NCBI GenBank assembly: GCA_023460715.1
Contig: JAEWPH010000015.1
Coordinates: 1-44,600 of the forward strand
DNA length: 44,600 nucleotides
Reading direction: 5' to 3'
Source: Pseudomonadota bacterium
GTDB taxonomy: Bacteria > Pseudomonadota > Gammaproteobacteria > Burkholderiales > Burkholderiaceae_C
Shown: positions 25,955 through 35,301 of the stretch, piece by piece
Numbering within the stretch: the stretch's first letter is position 1
Layout: each line of letters begins with the position of its first letter
Translations under genes and position numbers: made by a program
The notes under the pieces: generated by a model
Seen by the model: the letters and a program-made list of their open reading frames with translations, nothing else
What the model was told of the DNA's origin: nothing
Databases searched by the model: none

Positions 25955-26989
25955 TCAACCCAGCCACCACTGGGCAGCCGCGCCATACAGCGGAATGCCG
26001 AGCACCAGGTTGAAGGGGAAGGTAATGCCCAGCGACAGGCCCACGTAGAGCGCCGGACGGGCCTCGGGCATAGCGTGGCGCAGCACGGCGGGCACGGCGA
26101 TGTACGAAGCGCTGGCGCCCAGCACGGCCAGCAGCGTGGCCTCGGGCACGGCCAGGCCCGCGAGCTTGGCCAGGCCCAGGGCCAGCAGCCCGTGCACCAC
26201 CGGCCCCACCACCGCGAACAGGGCCAGCGGCAGGCGCTGGGGCCCGAGGCCGCCCAGGCCCGACAGGCTGCGTGCCGTCAGCAAGCCCATGTCGAGCAGG
26301 AAGAACGCCAGCAGGCCCTTGAACAGGTCCACGGTGAAGGGGTGCATGGCCTGCTCGCCCTGCGCGCCGGTCACCAGCCCCACCAGCAGCGCGCCCAGCA
26401 GCAGCACGGCGCCACCGTCGGTGAGCGCTTCCCGCAGCACCTGCGCCAGGCGCGGCCCCTGCGGCGCCGGGGCGCTGCCGCCCAGGGGGCCGCCCACCAG
26501 CACGGCCTGCCCGTCCGCACGCACCGCTACCGGCGCCGCCACGGGCTGGCGCAGCCACTGCGCCATCACCACCGCCAACACGATGGCGGGCGACTCCATC
26601 AACGCCATTGCCGCAGCCATGTAGCCCCCGGCAGGCGTGCCCTGCTGCTCCAGCAGGTGGCTGGCCGTCACGAAGGTCACGGCGCTGACGCTGCCGTAGG
26701 TCGCGGCCACCGCCGCCGCGTCGAAGGGCGGCAGCAGCCGGCGCAGCACGCACCAGGCGATGGCGGGCACGGCGATGGCCAGCACCAGCGCGCAGCCGAG
26801 CGCGGCGGACACCTGCGCCGTCCAGCCCGACTGGGCCAGCGCGAAGCCGCCCTTGAGGCCGAGCGCCATGAGCAGATAGAGCGACAGGAAGCGCGACAGC
26901 GGCGAAGGCACCTCCAGGTTGGAGCGCAGCAGCCCGGCCGCCAGGCCGAGCACGAAGAACAGGATCGCAGGATCGAGGAGATGGTTCAT
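25955..26989 (-). CDS. SbtA-type sodium-dependent bicarbonate transporter family protein (DUF897)
   Basis: Predicted 344-residue inner-membrane protein with about ten hydrophobic segments arranged as two inverted halves. Family features are LLMALGLKGGFAL near residue 45, ATYGSVSAVTFVTA near 95, ALMESPAIVLAV near 130, and the second-half counterparts FLLDMGLLTA and LGASASYIAVPAVLRHAMPEA. In cyanobacteria SbtA imports bicarbonate with sodium. The substrate of the proteobacterial relatives is not established, and no carboxysome or cbb genes are in the window. The start at 26989 gives the normal N-terminus; the longer open frame overlaps the divergent regulator. A Gly/Ala/Pro-rich cytoplasmic linker (about 150-180) takes the place where SbtB would bind. 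Confidence 0.85.
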   Translation of the reverse strand: MNHLLDPAILFFVLGLAAGLLRSNLEVPSPLSRFLSLYLLMALGLKGGFALAQSGWTAQVSAALGCALVLAIAVPAIAWCVLRRLLPPFDAAAVAATYGSVSAVTFVTASHLLEQQGTPAGGYMAAAMALMESPAIVLAVVMAQWLRQPVAAPVAVRADGQAVLVGGPLGGSAPAPQGPRLAQVLREALTDGGAVLLLGALLVGLVTGAQGEQAMHPFTVDLFKGLLAFFLLDMGLLTARSLSGLGGLGPQRLPLALFAVVGPVVHGLLALGLAKLAGLAVPEATLLAVLGASASYIAVPAVLRHAMPEARPALYVGLSLGITFPFNLVLGIPLYGAAAQWWLG

Positions 26990-27026
26990 GGGCCGCGATG
27001 CTAGGCCGCCGCGCCGATCTTGGAAA

Positions 27027-27041
27027 ATCGATACTATCGAT
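27027..27041. promoter_or_regulatory. Palindromic operator between the SbtA-type gene and its LysR gene
   Basis: A perfect 15-base palindrome, ATCGATA-C-TATCGAT, lies in the 73-base gap between the divergent starts at 26989 and 27063. Its T-N11-A form and place fit a LysR-type operator serving both genes. Confidence 0.65.
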
Positions 27042-27062
27042 CCAACCCATCGGGATTCCTCT

Positions 27063-27968
27063 ATGCACGCAACTTTCCGCCAACTGCAGCTGATGCTGGC
27101 CCTGGCCGAGACCGGTTCCGTCACCGGCGCCGCGCGCCACTGCCACGTGACCCAGCCCACGGCGTCCATGCAGCTCAAGGAGCTGTCGGACGCGATCGGC
27201 CTGCCGCTGTACGAGCGTGTGGGCCAGCGCCTGCACCTCACGCAGGCGGGCGAGGCCGCGGCGCAGACCGCGCGCGCCATTGCCGCCGAGTGGGAGACGC
27301 TGGAGCAGCGCGTGGCCGCGCTCAAGGGCGTGAGCCAGGGGCGCCTGCGCATCGCGCTGGCCAGCACCGCCAAGTACTTCATCCCGCGCATGCTGGGGCG
27401 CTTCTGCGCCGAGCACCCGGGCGTGGACGTGGCGCTGCAGGTGCTCAACCGCGACGGCGTGGTGCAGCGCCTGCTGGCCAACGAGGACGACCTCTACATC
27501 CTCTCGATTCCGCCGCGCAACGTGCCGCACGACCGGCAGGTGCTGCTGGGCAATCCGCTGGTGGTGATCGCCGCGCACGACCACCCGCTGGCCGCCCGCC
27601 GGCGCGTGCGGCTGGACCAGCTGGTCAAGGAGCCGTTCATCCTGCGCGAGACGGGCTCGGGCACGCGGCAGGCGACGGAAGAACACTTCAAGGCCCTGGG
27701 CTTCGCGCCGCGCGTGCGGCTGGAGCTGGGCAGCAACGAGGCCATCAAGCAATCGGTGGCCGCGCGCATGGGGCTGGGGCTGGTATCGCGGCACGCGCTG
27801 GCGGCCGATCCGGCGAGCGAAGGCGTGGCGATCCTGCGCGCGGAGCGCATGCCCGTGCCCTCGTCGTGGTACGTGCTGTGGCCGCAGGGCAAGCGCCTCT
27901 CGCCCATCGCAGAGACCTTTCTGCGGCAGCTGCTGCAGCAGGCGCGTGGGTGGGAGGTGCACTCCTGA
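27063..27968 (+). CDS. LysR-family transcriptional regulator, probable regulator of the SbtA-type carrier
   Basis: Predicted 301-residue regulator. The N-terminal winged helix (about 1-60) reads FRQLQLMLALAETGSVTGAARHCHVTQPTASMQLKELSDAIG. The effector domain (about 90-300) starts GRLRIALASTAKYFIPRMLGRFCAEHPGVDVALQV, a sequence style close to CbbR/CysB-like regulators. The start at 27063 is chosen because it begins with the family N-terminus; upstream codons lie within the divergent gene. The divergent arrangement and the palindrome between the genes imply that it controls the carrier and itself. The effector is unknown. Confidence 0.92.
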   Translation: MHATFRQLQLMLALAETGSVTGAARHCHVTQPTASMQLKELSDAIGLPLYERVGQRLHLTQAGEAAAQTARAIAAEWETLEQRVAALKGVSQGRLRIALASTAKYFIPRMLGRFCAEHPGVDVALQVLNRDGVVQRLLANEDDLYILSIPPRNVPHDRQVLLGNPLVVIAAHDHPLAARRRVRLDQLVKEPFILRETGSGTRQATEEHFKALGFAPRVRLELGSNEAIKQSVAARMGLGLVSRHALAADPASEGVAILRAERMPVPSSWYVLWPQGKRLSPIAETFLRQLLQQARGWEVHS

Positions 27969-28010
27969 CACCGCAGCGCAGCCCCGGCGCCGGCGCCACA
28001 ACTTCAGGCC

Positions 28011-28054
28011 AAATAGGCCTGCAGCGTTTTACCAGCAAGCGCAAACAGCTATAA
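28011..28054. repeat. Intergenic hairpin repeat, copy D (between convergent genes)
   Basis: AATAG at the left, a partial inner stem (GCGTTT in place of GCGCTT), then AAGCGC, four bases and AGCTAT. It lies between the ends of the LysR gene (27968) and the convergent LysE gene (28086). Confidence 0.6.
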
Positions 28055-28085
28055 CTTCAATAGCAAATCATCAGCACAGGGTTGC

Positions 28086-28715
28086 TCAGCGGCCCGTGAC
28101 CATCTTCACGCCCAGCCCCACGAAGACGGCGCCGGCGATACGGTCCAGCCACAGCCCCCCGCGGGGCCGGCGGCCCAGCCAGGCGCCGATGCTGCCGGCG
28201 AAGTAGCCCAGCAGGCCGAACAGCACCGCCGCCTGCGCGGTAAAGGCCAGCCCCAGCAGGCCCAGCTGCAGCGCCACCTGGCCCTGCGCCGGCACCACGA
28301 ACTGCGGCAGGAACGACAGGAAGAACAGCACCACCTTGGGATTGACCGCGTTGGCGAACATGCCCTTGAGAAACAGGCTGCGCAGCGACTGCGCGGGCGC
28401 CGCATCGGCGGACTGCACCCGCGCGCCGCCCGTGCTGCGCAGCGCCTGGATGCCCAGCCAGATCAGGTAGCCGCCGCCCAGCCACTTGAGCGCCGTGAAG
28501 GCCACGGGCGAGGCGGCGATCAGCGCGCTCACGCCCACCACCGCCAGCAAGGTGTGGCTCAGGCAGCCGAGCGCGCAGCCCAGCCCGAACGCGATGCCCT
28601 GCCGGCGCCCCTTGGAGACCCCCACGCCCAGCACCATGAGGTTGTCGGGGCCCGGCGTGGCGGTGATGAGCACGGCGGCGACGAGGAAGGCGAGGAGTTG
28701 GGCAGCGGTCAGCAT
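28086..28715 (-). CDS. LysE/RhtB-family amino acid exporter
   Basis: Predicted 209-residue inner-membrane exporter with about six hydrophobic segments. The N-terminal signature LITATPGPDNLMVLGVGVSKGRRQGIAFGLG (about 16-47) and the middle motif FLKGMFANAVNPKVVLFFLSFLPQF (about 115-140) are diagnostic of LysE/RhtB exporters of amino acids or homoserine lactones. The start at 28715 gives the normal N-terminus, and the longer frame adds a Lys/Arg/Cys-rich stretch that is not conserved. It lies alone on the minus strand, separated by a terminator from the gene at 28884. Confidence 0.92.
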   Translation of the reverse strand: MLTAAQLLAFLVAAVLITATPGPDNLMVLGVGVSKGRRQGIAFGLGCALGCLSHTLLAVVGVSALIAASPVAFTALKWLGGGYLIWLGIQALRSTGGARVQSADAAPAQSLRSLFLKGMFANAVNPKVVLFFLSFLPQFVVPAQGQVALQLGLLGLAFTAQAAVLFGLLGYFAGSIGAWLGRRPRGGLWLDRIAGAVFVGLGVKMVTGR

Positions 28716-28782
28716 CGCCCGATGATACGCAGCAGCGCCGCTGGCTGCGCTCACCCGCCCTTCGCAGCCCGCGTGGAGCCCG

Positions 28783-28818
28783 CAAAACAAGAAGGCCGCA
28801 CCTTGCGGCGCGGCCTTC
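28783..28818 (-). terminator. gabD: Rho-independent terminator of the aldehyde dehydrogenase gene
   Basis: GAAGGCCGC (28791-28799) pairs perfectly with GCGGCCTTC (28810-28818) around ten bases. On the minus strand a T-rich tract (TTGTTTTG) follows. It ends the gene at 28884-30323. Confidence 0.8.
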
Positions 28819-28883
28819 GTCTTCCTCTTGCCGGCGGTCGACCTGCGCATCACTGCGCGGGCGCGGGCCGCGGGGTCACGGAA

Positions 28884-30323
28884 TCACACGTTGGTGATGG
28901 ACACGGCGCGCGTGTTCAGGTGGGCTTCGATGGCCTCCGGGCCGCCTTCGGAACCGTAGCCCGAATCCTTCAGGCCGCCGAAGGGCAGCTCGGCCGACGG
29001 CGTAGCGGGCTGGTTGATCCACAGCATGCCCACTTCGACGCGCTGCGACAGCAGGTGCGCATGCTTGAGCGAGCTGGTGAACGCGTAGCCCGCCAGGCCG
29101 TAGGGCAGGCGGTTGGCTTCGGCGATGGCGTCTTCGATCTTCTCGAAACCGCGCACCGCGGCCACGGGGCCGAAAGGCTCTTCATTGAAAATGCGGGCCG
29201 ACAGAGGCACGTCGTTCAGCACCGTGGGCTGGAAGTAGTTGCCTTCGGAGCCAATGCGTTCGCCGCCTGCAGCCACCTGGGCGCCGCTCTTCACGGCGTC
29301 TTCCAGCAGCTCGGCCATGGCCGTCACGCGGCGCGGGTTGGCCAAGGGGCCCATCTGCGTGCCGTCGGCCAGGCCGTCGCCCACCTTCAGGCCCTGGGCG
29401 TGGCGCGTGAGCGCGGCGACGAAGTCCTTGCGGATGCTTTCATGCACCAGAAAGCGCGTGGGCGAGATGCAGACTTGGCCTGCGTTGCGGAACTTGGAGC
29501 CGCCCGATGCCTTCACGGCCAGCTCGACGTCGGCGTCTTCCGCGACGATAACCGGGGCGTGGCCGCCCAGTTCCATGGTCACGCGCTTCATGTGCTTGCC
29601 GGCCAGCGCCGCCAGCTGCTTGCCCACCGGCGTGGAGCCGGTGAACGTGACCTTGCGGATGATGGGGTGCGGAATGAGGTAGCTGGAAATCTCGGCCGGG
29701 TCGCCATACACCAGGCCCACCGTGCCGGGCGGCACGCCGGCGTCGGCAAACGCGCGGATCAGCTCGGCCGGGCTGGCCGGCGTCTCTTCCGGCGCCTTGA
29801 CGAGGATGGAGCAGCCCGCGCCCAGCGCGGCGCCCAGCTTGCGCACCACCTGGTTGATGGGGAAGTTCCAGGGCGTGAAGGCGGCCACGGGACCGACCGG
29901 GTCCTTGAGCACCAGCTGGCGCACGTTCAGGTTGCCGCGCGAGGGCACGATGCGGCCATAGATGCGCAGGCCTTCGTCGGCAAACCATTCGATCATGTCG
30001 GCGGCGGCCATGGCCTCGACCTTGGCCTCGGCCAGCGGCTTGCCCTGCTCCTGCGTGAGGATGCGGGCGATGGAGTCGGCACGCTCGCGCATCAGGGCGG
30101 CGGCGCGGCGCATGGCCTTGGCACGCTCGATGGCGGGCAGATCGCGCCAGGCTTCGAAACCTTTTTGCGCAGCCTCCAGCGCACGGTCCAGATCGGCCTT
30201 GCCGGCGTGGGCCACGCGGCCGATTTCCTTACCGGTGGAAGGGTTGTGCACGGCGATGGTCTTGCCATCGGCTGCGTCCTGCCATGTGCCGGCGATGAAG
30301 AGTTGCGTGTTGGGATAGGTCAT
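28884..30323 (-). CDS. gabD: Succinate-semialdehyde dehydrogenase-type aldehyde dehydrogenase
   Basis: Predicted 479-residue soluble NAD(P)-dependent dehydrogenase that oxidises an aldehyde to its acid. Catalytic residues are visible: Asn153 (PWNFP), Lys176, Glu251 (MELGGHAP) and nucleophile Cys285 (NAGQVCISP). The stretch [14 protein letters not shown] (88-101) and the C-terminal [24 protein letters not shown] are typical of the GabD class. The start at 30323 removes a non-conserved N-terminal extension and has a CAGGAGCTTTCTGC site. No GABA transaminase gene is adjacent, so the aldehyde could be another short dicarboxylic semialdehyde. Confidence 0.88.
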   Translation of the reverse strand: MTYPNTQLFIAGTWQDAADGKTIAVHNPSTGKEIGRVAHAGKADLDRALEAAQKGFEAWRDLPAIERAKAMRRAAALMRERADSIARILTQEQGKPLAEAKVEAMAAADMIEWFADEGLRIYGRIVPSRGNLNVRQLVLKDPVGPVAAFTPWNFPINQVVRKLGAALGAGCSILVKAPEETPASPAELIRAFADAGVPPGTVGLVYGDPAEISSYLIPHPIIRKVTFTGSTPVGKQLAALAGKHMKRVTMELGGHAPVIVAEDADVELAVKASGGSKFRNAGQVCISPTRFLVHESIRKDFVAALTRHAQGLKVGDGLADGTQMGPLANPRRVTAMAELLEDAVKSGAQVAAGGERIGSEGNYFQPTVLNDVPLSARIFNEEPFGPVAAVRGFEKIEDAIAEANRLPYGLAGYAFTSSLKHAHLLSQRVEVGMLWINQPATPSAELPFGGLKDSGYGSEGGPEAIEAHLNTRAVSITNV

Positions 30324-30529
30324 GCAGAAAGCTCCTGGAGGGGTTCTGAGGGAAAGGCGGCACCGGCCGGGCCCCTCCCGCACAGGGGGAAGGCCTGCCG
30401 CCGGCGCGCCGTCGGCAACCAATGACTATAGGCCCGTTGGCCCGTCGCTGCAGGCGTGCGGGCGACAACCCTGTGTCAGCCGGTATCCCGAATGCGGCGG
30501 GCAGTGGGCTATCGCCCTGACCGAAAGGC

Positions 30530-32011
30530 TCAGCGCTGGAGCGCCACGGCCTGTGCCGCAGGTGCGGCCTGCGCCGTCGTCGCCTGCGCGTCGCCCCAGC
30601 CGCCGCCGAGCGCCCGGATGAGCCCGACGGTGGCCGTGTACTGCGCCGTGCGCACCTGCAGGGCCTGGCGGCGGTTGCGCAGCTCGCTGCGCCGGGCATC
30701 CAGCAGCTCCAGCTGGCTCACCATGCCGTTGCGGTAGCGCGAGTCCGACAGCTGCGTGGCGCGCGTGGCCGACTGCACGGCGCGGCCCTGGGCCTCCGCC
30801 TGGCCGGCCAGCAGGCGCAGCGCGCTCAGCTGGTCCTCCACCTCGCGGAAGGCCGTGAGCACCTGGCCGCGGTGGGACGCCAGCGCGCCCTCCAGCCGCG
30901 CCCGCGCACTGTCTTCCTGCGCCTGGCGCTGGCCGCCGTCGAAGAGCGGCAGCGACAGCAGCGCGCCGATGCCCCACGAGCGGGCCGACCACTTGAACAG
31001 GTCGCCCAGCTCCGGCGACGCATAGCCGCCGTTGCCCGTGAGCGTGACCGCGGGGAACCACGCAGCCTGGGCCACGCCCACGCGGGCCTGCGCAGCCAGC
31101 ACCGATGCCTGCGCCGCGGAGACATCCGGCCGGCGCGCCAGCACCGTACCCGGCACCCCGGCGGGGATGACCGGCAGCGCGGCCTCGCCGGCGGCGGCGG
31201 GAACGGCAAAGCCCGTGGCCACCTCGCCGACCAGAACGGCCAGCGCATGTGTCAGCACCGCTTCCTGGCGCTCCAGAGCCAGCGCATCCGACTCGGTGGC
31301 CGCCACCTCGGTCTGCACGCGGGCCAAGTCCAGCTCGGCCACGTCGCCGGCACGGTAGCGGCGCTCGGTCAGCCGCAGCGTGCCGCCGTAGGCATCCAGG
31401 CTCTCCTGGACGAGCACGCGCTCGGCCTGCACCGAGCGCAGCTGCAGGTAGGTCTGCGCCACGTCGGCCTGGGCCATCAGCAGCGTGCTCTGCAGCAGGG
31501 CGTCGCGCGACTGCGCATCGAGCCGCGCCGCATCGCTGGCCTGGGACAGGCGGCCGAACAGGTCGAGCTCGTAGGACACGTTCAGGCCGGCCGTGGCCAG
31601 CGTGGCCGGCACGGGGCCGCCCGTGGCGGTGTTGGCGCCGGCCTGGCGCGCCACGCCGGTGGCCAGGCCCACCTGCGGTGCGCGGTTGGCGTCGGCCGAA
31701 CGCAGCAAGGCGCGGGCTTCGGCCAGGCGGGCGGCGGCTTCCTGCACGGTGGTGTTGCCACTGCCGGCGCGCTGCACCAGGTCGTCCAGCACCGGATCGC
31801 GGAAGCCCAGCCACCAGGCGCCGCGCGGCTGCGCTTCCGCCGGGGGCGCAGTGGTCCACGATGCGGCCCCGGGGGCTTCGCTGAAGGCGGCGGGCACGCT
31901 CACGCCCGCATGCTCGGGCACCGCAGGCGTGCTCATGCAGCCGGCCAGCACCAGGGCCGCGGCCAGCGGGGCCAGCCGCGAGAGGGAGGAAAGGGAAAAC
32001 ATCGTCGTCAT
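30530..32011 (-). CDS. Outer-membrane factor lipoprotein of an RND efflux pump (NodT/OprN family)
   Basis: Predicted 493-residue outer-membrane channel protein. The lipoprotein signal ends at LAGC near residue 25, so the protein is lipid-anchored. Two repeated outer-membrane efflux protein domains follow, with AWWLGFRDPVLDDLVQRAGSGNTTVQEAAARLAEARA in the first and YELDLFGRLSQASDAARLD and YRAGDVAELDLARVQTEVA typical of the alpha-helical barrel. The start at 32011 has GGAG at the right distance; an ATG at 32029 overlaps the pump stop codon (ATGA) but has no ribosome site. It is the last gene of the adaptor-pump-channel operon. The closest named relatives are OprN, OpcM and OprC. Confidence 0.92.
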   Translation of the reverse strand: MTTMFSLSSLSRLAPLAAALVLAGCMSTPAVPEHAGVSVPAAFSEAPGAASWTTAPPAEAQPRGAWWLGFRDPVLDDLVQRAGSGNTTVQEAAARLAEARALLRSADANRAPQVGLATGVARQAGANTATGGPVPATLATAGLNVSYELDLFGRLSQASDAARLDAQSRDALLQSTLLMAQADVAQTYLQLRSVQAERVLVQESLDAYGGTLRLTERRYRAGDVAELDLARVQTEVAATESDALALERQEAVLTHALAVLVGEVATGFAVPAAAGEAALPVIPAGVPGTVLARRPDVSAAQASVLAAQARVGVAQAAWFPAVTLTGNGGYASPELGDLFKWSARSWGIGALLSLPLFDGGQRQAQEDSARARLEGALASHRGQVLTAFREVEDQLSALRLLAGQAEAQGRAVQSATRATQLSDSRYRNGMVSQLELLDARRSELRNRRQALQVRTAQYTATVGLIRALGGGWGDAQATTAQAAPAAQAVALQR

Positions 32012-32025
32012 GGAAAAACTCCGTC

Positions 32026-35000
32026 TCATTCGTGCTGGCCGCGCGGCGCGGCGATCACGGGGTGGGCCGAGGCACCATGGCCTGCGGCACCCACGTCGGC
32101 ATCGGTCAGCGGCGCCACATGGCTGCCGTGCTGCTGCAGCGGCCGGTTGCCGGCCATGCGGCGCAGCACCACGTAGAACACCGGTGTCAGGAACAGGCCG
32201 AAGGCCGTCACGCCGATCATTCCGGCGAACACCGCCACGCCCATGGCGCTGCGCATCTCGGCACCCGCCCCCGTGGCCAGCACCAGCGGCAGCACGCCCA
32301 TCACGAACGCCAGCGACGTCATCAGGATGGGGCGCAGCCGCAGGCGGCTGGCCTCGATGGCGGCCTGCACGGGCGTGCGGCCGGCAAACTCCAGCTCCCG
32401 GGCGAACTCCACGATCAGGATGGCGTTCTTGGCCGACAGCCCCACCAGCACGATGAGCCCGATCTGCGTGAACACGTTGTTGTCGCCGCCGCTCAGCCAC
32501 ACGCCGGCCATGGCGGCCAAGATGCCCATGGGCACGATCAGGATGATGGCGATCGGCAGCGTCAGGCTTTCGTACTGAGCGGCCAGCACCAGGAACACGA
32601 GCAGGATGGCGATGGGGAACACCAGCACGGCGGAATTGCCAGCCAGGATTTCCTGGTACGTCAGCTCGGTCCATTCGAAGCTGATGCCCTGCGGCAGCGT
32701 CTCCGCGGCGATGCGCTCGATGGCCGCCTGCGCCTGGCCCGACGAATAGCCGGGCGCGGGCCCGCCGTTCACGTCGGCAGAGAGGAAGCCGTTGTAGCGC
32801 ATGGCACGCTCCGGGCCGAAGCTGGGTTCGACCTTCATCAGCGCCGACAGCGGCACCATCTCGCCGGTCGTGGAGCGCACCTTCAGCATGCCCACGTCTT
32901 CCGCACGCGCCCGGTAGGCCGCATCGGCCTGCACGCGCACGCTGTAGGTGCGGCCGAACTGGTTGAAGTCGTTGGCGTACAGGCTGCCCAGGTAGATCTG
33001 CAGCGTCTCGAAGATGTCCGTGACCGGCACACCCAGTTGCCGCGCCTTGGTGCGGTCGATGTTGGCGTACAGCTGCGGCACGTTGACCTGCCAGCTGGTG
33101 AACAGCCCGGCCAGCTCCGGCGTCTGGTAGGCCTTGCCCATGAAGGCCTTCACGGCCGCATCCATGGCTTCGTAGCCCAGCGAGGCACGGTCTTCGATCT
33201 GCAGTTTGAAGCCGCCTGTGGTGCCCAGGCCCGCCACGGGGGGTGGCGGGAACAGCGCGATGAACGCCTCCTCGATGCCGCCGAAGGCCTGGTTCAGCTG
33301 GCCGGCCACGGCACCGCCGCTCTGGTCGGCGCGGGTGCGCTCGGCAAAGGGCTTGAGCGAGACGAACACCACGCCCGAATTGGAGCTGTTGGTGAAGCCG
33401 TTGATCGACAGGCCCGGGAACGCGATGGCGTCTTCCACGTTCGGGTTCTTCTTGACGATCTCGCCCATGCGGCGGATCACGTCCTCGGTGCGGTCCAGCG
33501 TGGCACCGTCGGGCAGCTGGGCGAAGCCCACCAGGTACTGCTTGTCCTGCGCCGGCACGAAACCGCCCGGCACGACCTTGAACAGGCCCCAGGTGGCCAG
33601 CACCAGCGCACCGTAGATCGCCAGCATCAGCGCCTTGCGGCCGATGACGCGCTTCACGCCGCCGCTATAGGCTTCCGACCCGCGGTGGAACACGCTGTTG
33701 AAGCGGCGGAAGAACCCGCCCAGCACCTTGTCCATGCCGCGCGTCAGCGCATCCTTGGGCTCGTCGTGGCCCTTGAGCAGCAACGCGCTGAGCGCAGGCG
33801 ACAGGGTCAGCGAGTTGATCGCCGAGATCACCGTGGAGATGGCAATCGTGACCGCGAACTGCTTGTAGAACTGGCCCGTCAGCCCGCTGATGAACGCCAG
33901 CGGCACGAAGACCGCGACCAGCACCAGCGCGATGGCGATGATGGGGCCGCTCACCTCGCGCATGGCGCGGTAGGTGGCCTCGCGCGGGGTAAGCCCCGCC
34001 TCGATGTTGCGCTCTACGTTCTCCACCACCACGATGGCATCGTCGACCACGATGCCGATCGCCAGCACCAGGCCGAACAGGCTCAAAGCGTTGATCGAGA
34101 AACCCAGCAGGTGCAGCACGGCGAACGTGCCCACCACCGACACCGGCACGGCCAGCAGCGGAATGATGGAGGCGCGCCAGGTCTGCAGGAACAGGATCAC
34201 CACGATCACCACCAGCGCCACGGCCTCCAGCAGCGTCTGGATGACGGACTTGATCGACGCCCGCACGAACTGCGTGGGGTCGTAGGCGATGCGGAACTCC
34301 ACGCCCTCGGGCATGTTCTTCTGCAGCTCGGCCATGGTGGAACGCACGTTGGCCGAAATGTCCAGCGCGTTGGAGCCCGGTGCCTGGAACACGCCCATGC
34401 CGACGGCCGGGTCGTTGTTGAGCAGCGAGCGCAGCGAGTAGTCGGCCGCGCCCAGCTCCAGGCGGGCCACGTCGCGCAGGCGCGTCACCGCGCCGTCGCT
34501 GCCGGTCTTGACGATGATGTCGCCGAACTCCTCTTCGGTCTGCAGCCGGCCCTGGGCGTTGATGGACAGCTGCATGTCCACGCCCTTGGCGCCGGGCGAC
34601 TGCCCCACCACGCCGGCAGCGGCCTGCACGTTCTGGCCGCGGATGGCGGCCACCACGTCACTGGCCGAAAGACCGCGCTGTGCGACCTTCTGCGGGTCGA
34701 GCCAGGCGCGCATCGAATAGTCGCCGCCGCCGAAGATCTGTACCTGGCCTACGCCCGTGATGCGGGCCAGCCGGTCCTTCACGTTGAGCACGGCGTAGTT
34801 GCGCAGGTAGTCGATGTCGTAGCGGCCGTTGGGCGACACCATGTGCACGACCATGGTGAGGTCGGGCGCGCTCTTGACGGTGGTGATCCCCAGGCGGCGC
34901 ACCTCTTCGGGCAGGCGCGGCTCGGCCTGCGAGACACGGTTCTGCACCAGCTGCTGCGCCTTGTCCGGGTCGGTGCCCAGGGCGAAGGTCACGGTCAGCG

Positions 35001-35271
35001 TCATCACGCCATCGGTCGTGGCCTGGCTGCTCATGTAGAGCATCTTCTCGACGCCGTTGATGGATTCCTCCAGCGGCGTGGCCACGGTTTCGGCGATCAC
35101 CTTCGGGTTGGCGCCCGGGTAGTTGGCGCGCACCACCACCGAAGGCGGGGCGACTTCGGGGTATTCCGAGATGGGCAGCGCGCGCATGGCGATCAGGCCC
35201 GCCAGGAAGATGAGCACCGACAGCACCCCCGCGAAGATGGGGCGGTCGATGAAAAATCGAGAAAGGTTCAT
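32026..35271 (-). CDS. RND efflux pump inner-membrane subunit, MexF/CeoB/BpeF-like (HAE1 family)
   Basis: Predicted 1081-residue proton-driven multidrug pump that takes substrates from the periplasm and inner membrane. It starts with MNLSRFFIDRPIFAGVLSVLIFLAG. The paired aspartates of the proton relay are in GIVVDDAIVVVENVERN (near residue 405), and the matching lysine is in GLSAKNAILIVEF (near 940). Two large periplasmic loops lie between membrane segments 1-2 and 7-8. The sequence style is that of the MexF branch, which handles chloramphenicol, trimethoprim and fluoroquinolones in relatives. The last 50 residues are a non-conserved His/Ala/Gly tail. It starts 30 bases after the adaptor gene. 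Confidence 0.95.
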   Translation of the reverse strand: MNLSRFFIDRPIFAGVLSVLIFLAGLIAMRALPISEYPEVAPPSVVVRANYPGANPKVIAETVATPLEESINGVEKMLYMSSQATTDGVMTLTVTFALGTDPDKAQQLVQNRVSQAEPRLPEEVRRLGITTVKSAPDLTMVVHMVSPNGRYDIDYLRNYAVLNVKDRLARITGVGQVQIFGGGDYSMRAWLDPQKVAQRGLSASDVVAAIRGQNVQAAAGVVGQSPGAKGVDMQLSINAQGRLQTEEEFGDIIVKTGSDGAVTRLRDVARLELGAADYSLRSLLNNDPAVGMGVFQAPGSNALDISANVRSTMAELQKNMPEGVEFRIAYDPTQFVRASIKSVIQTLLEAVALVVIVVILFLQTWRASIIPLLAVPVSVVGTFAVLHLLGFSINALSLFGLVLAIGIVVDDAIVVVENVERNIEAGLTPREATYRAMREVSGPIIAIALVLVAVFVPLAFISGLTGQFYKQFAVTIAISTVISAINSLTLSPALSALLLKGHDEPKDALTRGMDKVLGGFFRRFNSVFHRGSEAYSGGVKRVIGRKALMLAIYGALVLATWGLFKVVPGGFVPAQDKQYLVGFAQLPDGATLDRTEDVIRRMGEIVKKNPNVEDAIAFPGLSINGFTNSSNSGVVFVSLKPFAERTRADQSGGAVAGQLNQAFGGIEEAFIALFPPPPVAGLGTTGGFKLQIEDRASLGYEAMDAAVKAFMGKAYQTPELAGLFTSWQVNVPQLYANIDRTKARQLGVPVTDIFETLQIYLGSLYANDFNQFGRTYSVRVQADAAYRARAEDVGMLKVRSTTGEMVPLSALMKVEPSFGPERAMRYNGFLSADVNGGPAPGYSSGQAQAAIERIAAETLPQGISFEWTELTYQEILAGNSAVLVFPIAILLVFLVLAAQYESLTLPIAIILIVPMGILAAMAGVWLSGGDNNVFTQIGLIVLVGLSAKNAILIVEFARELEFAGRTPVQAAIEASRLRLRPILMTSLAFVMGVLPLVLATGAGAEMRSAMGVAVFAGMIGVTAFGLFLTPVFYVVLRRMAGNRPLQQHGSHVAPLTDADVGAAGHGASAHPVIAAPRGQHE

Positions 35272-35301
35272 GGTCTTCTTGTCTTGGTTCTATGCGCGCG
35301 T

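Noticed and set aside
25893..28001. A 702-codon minus-strand frame across the SbtA-type and LysR genes
   Set aside because: Arg/Gly/His-rich shadow in another frame; the real genes in this stretch have clear domains and starts.
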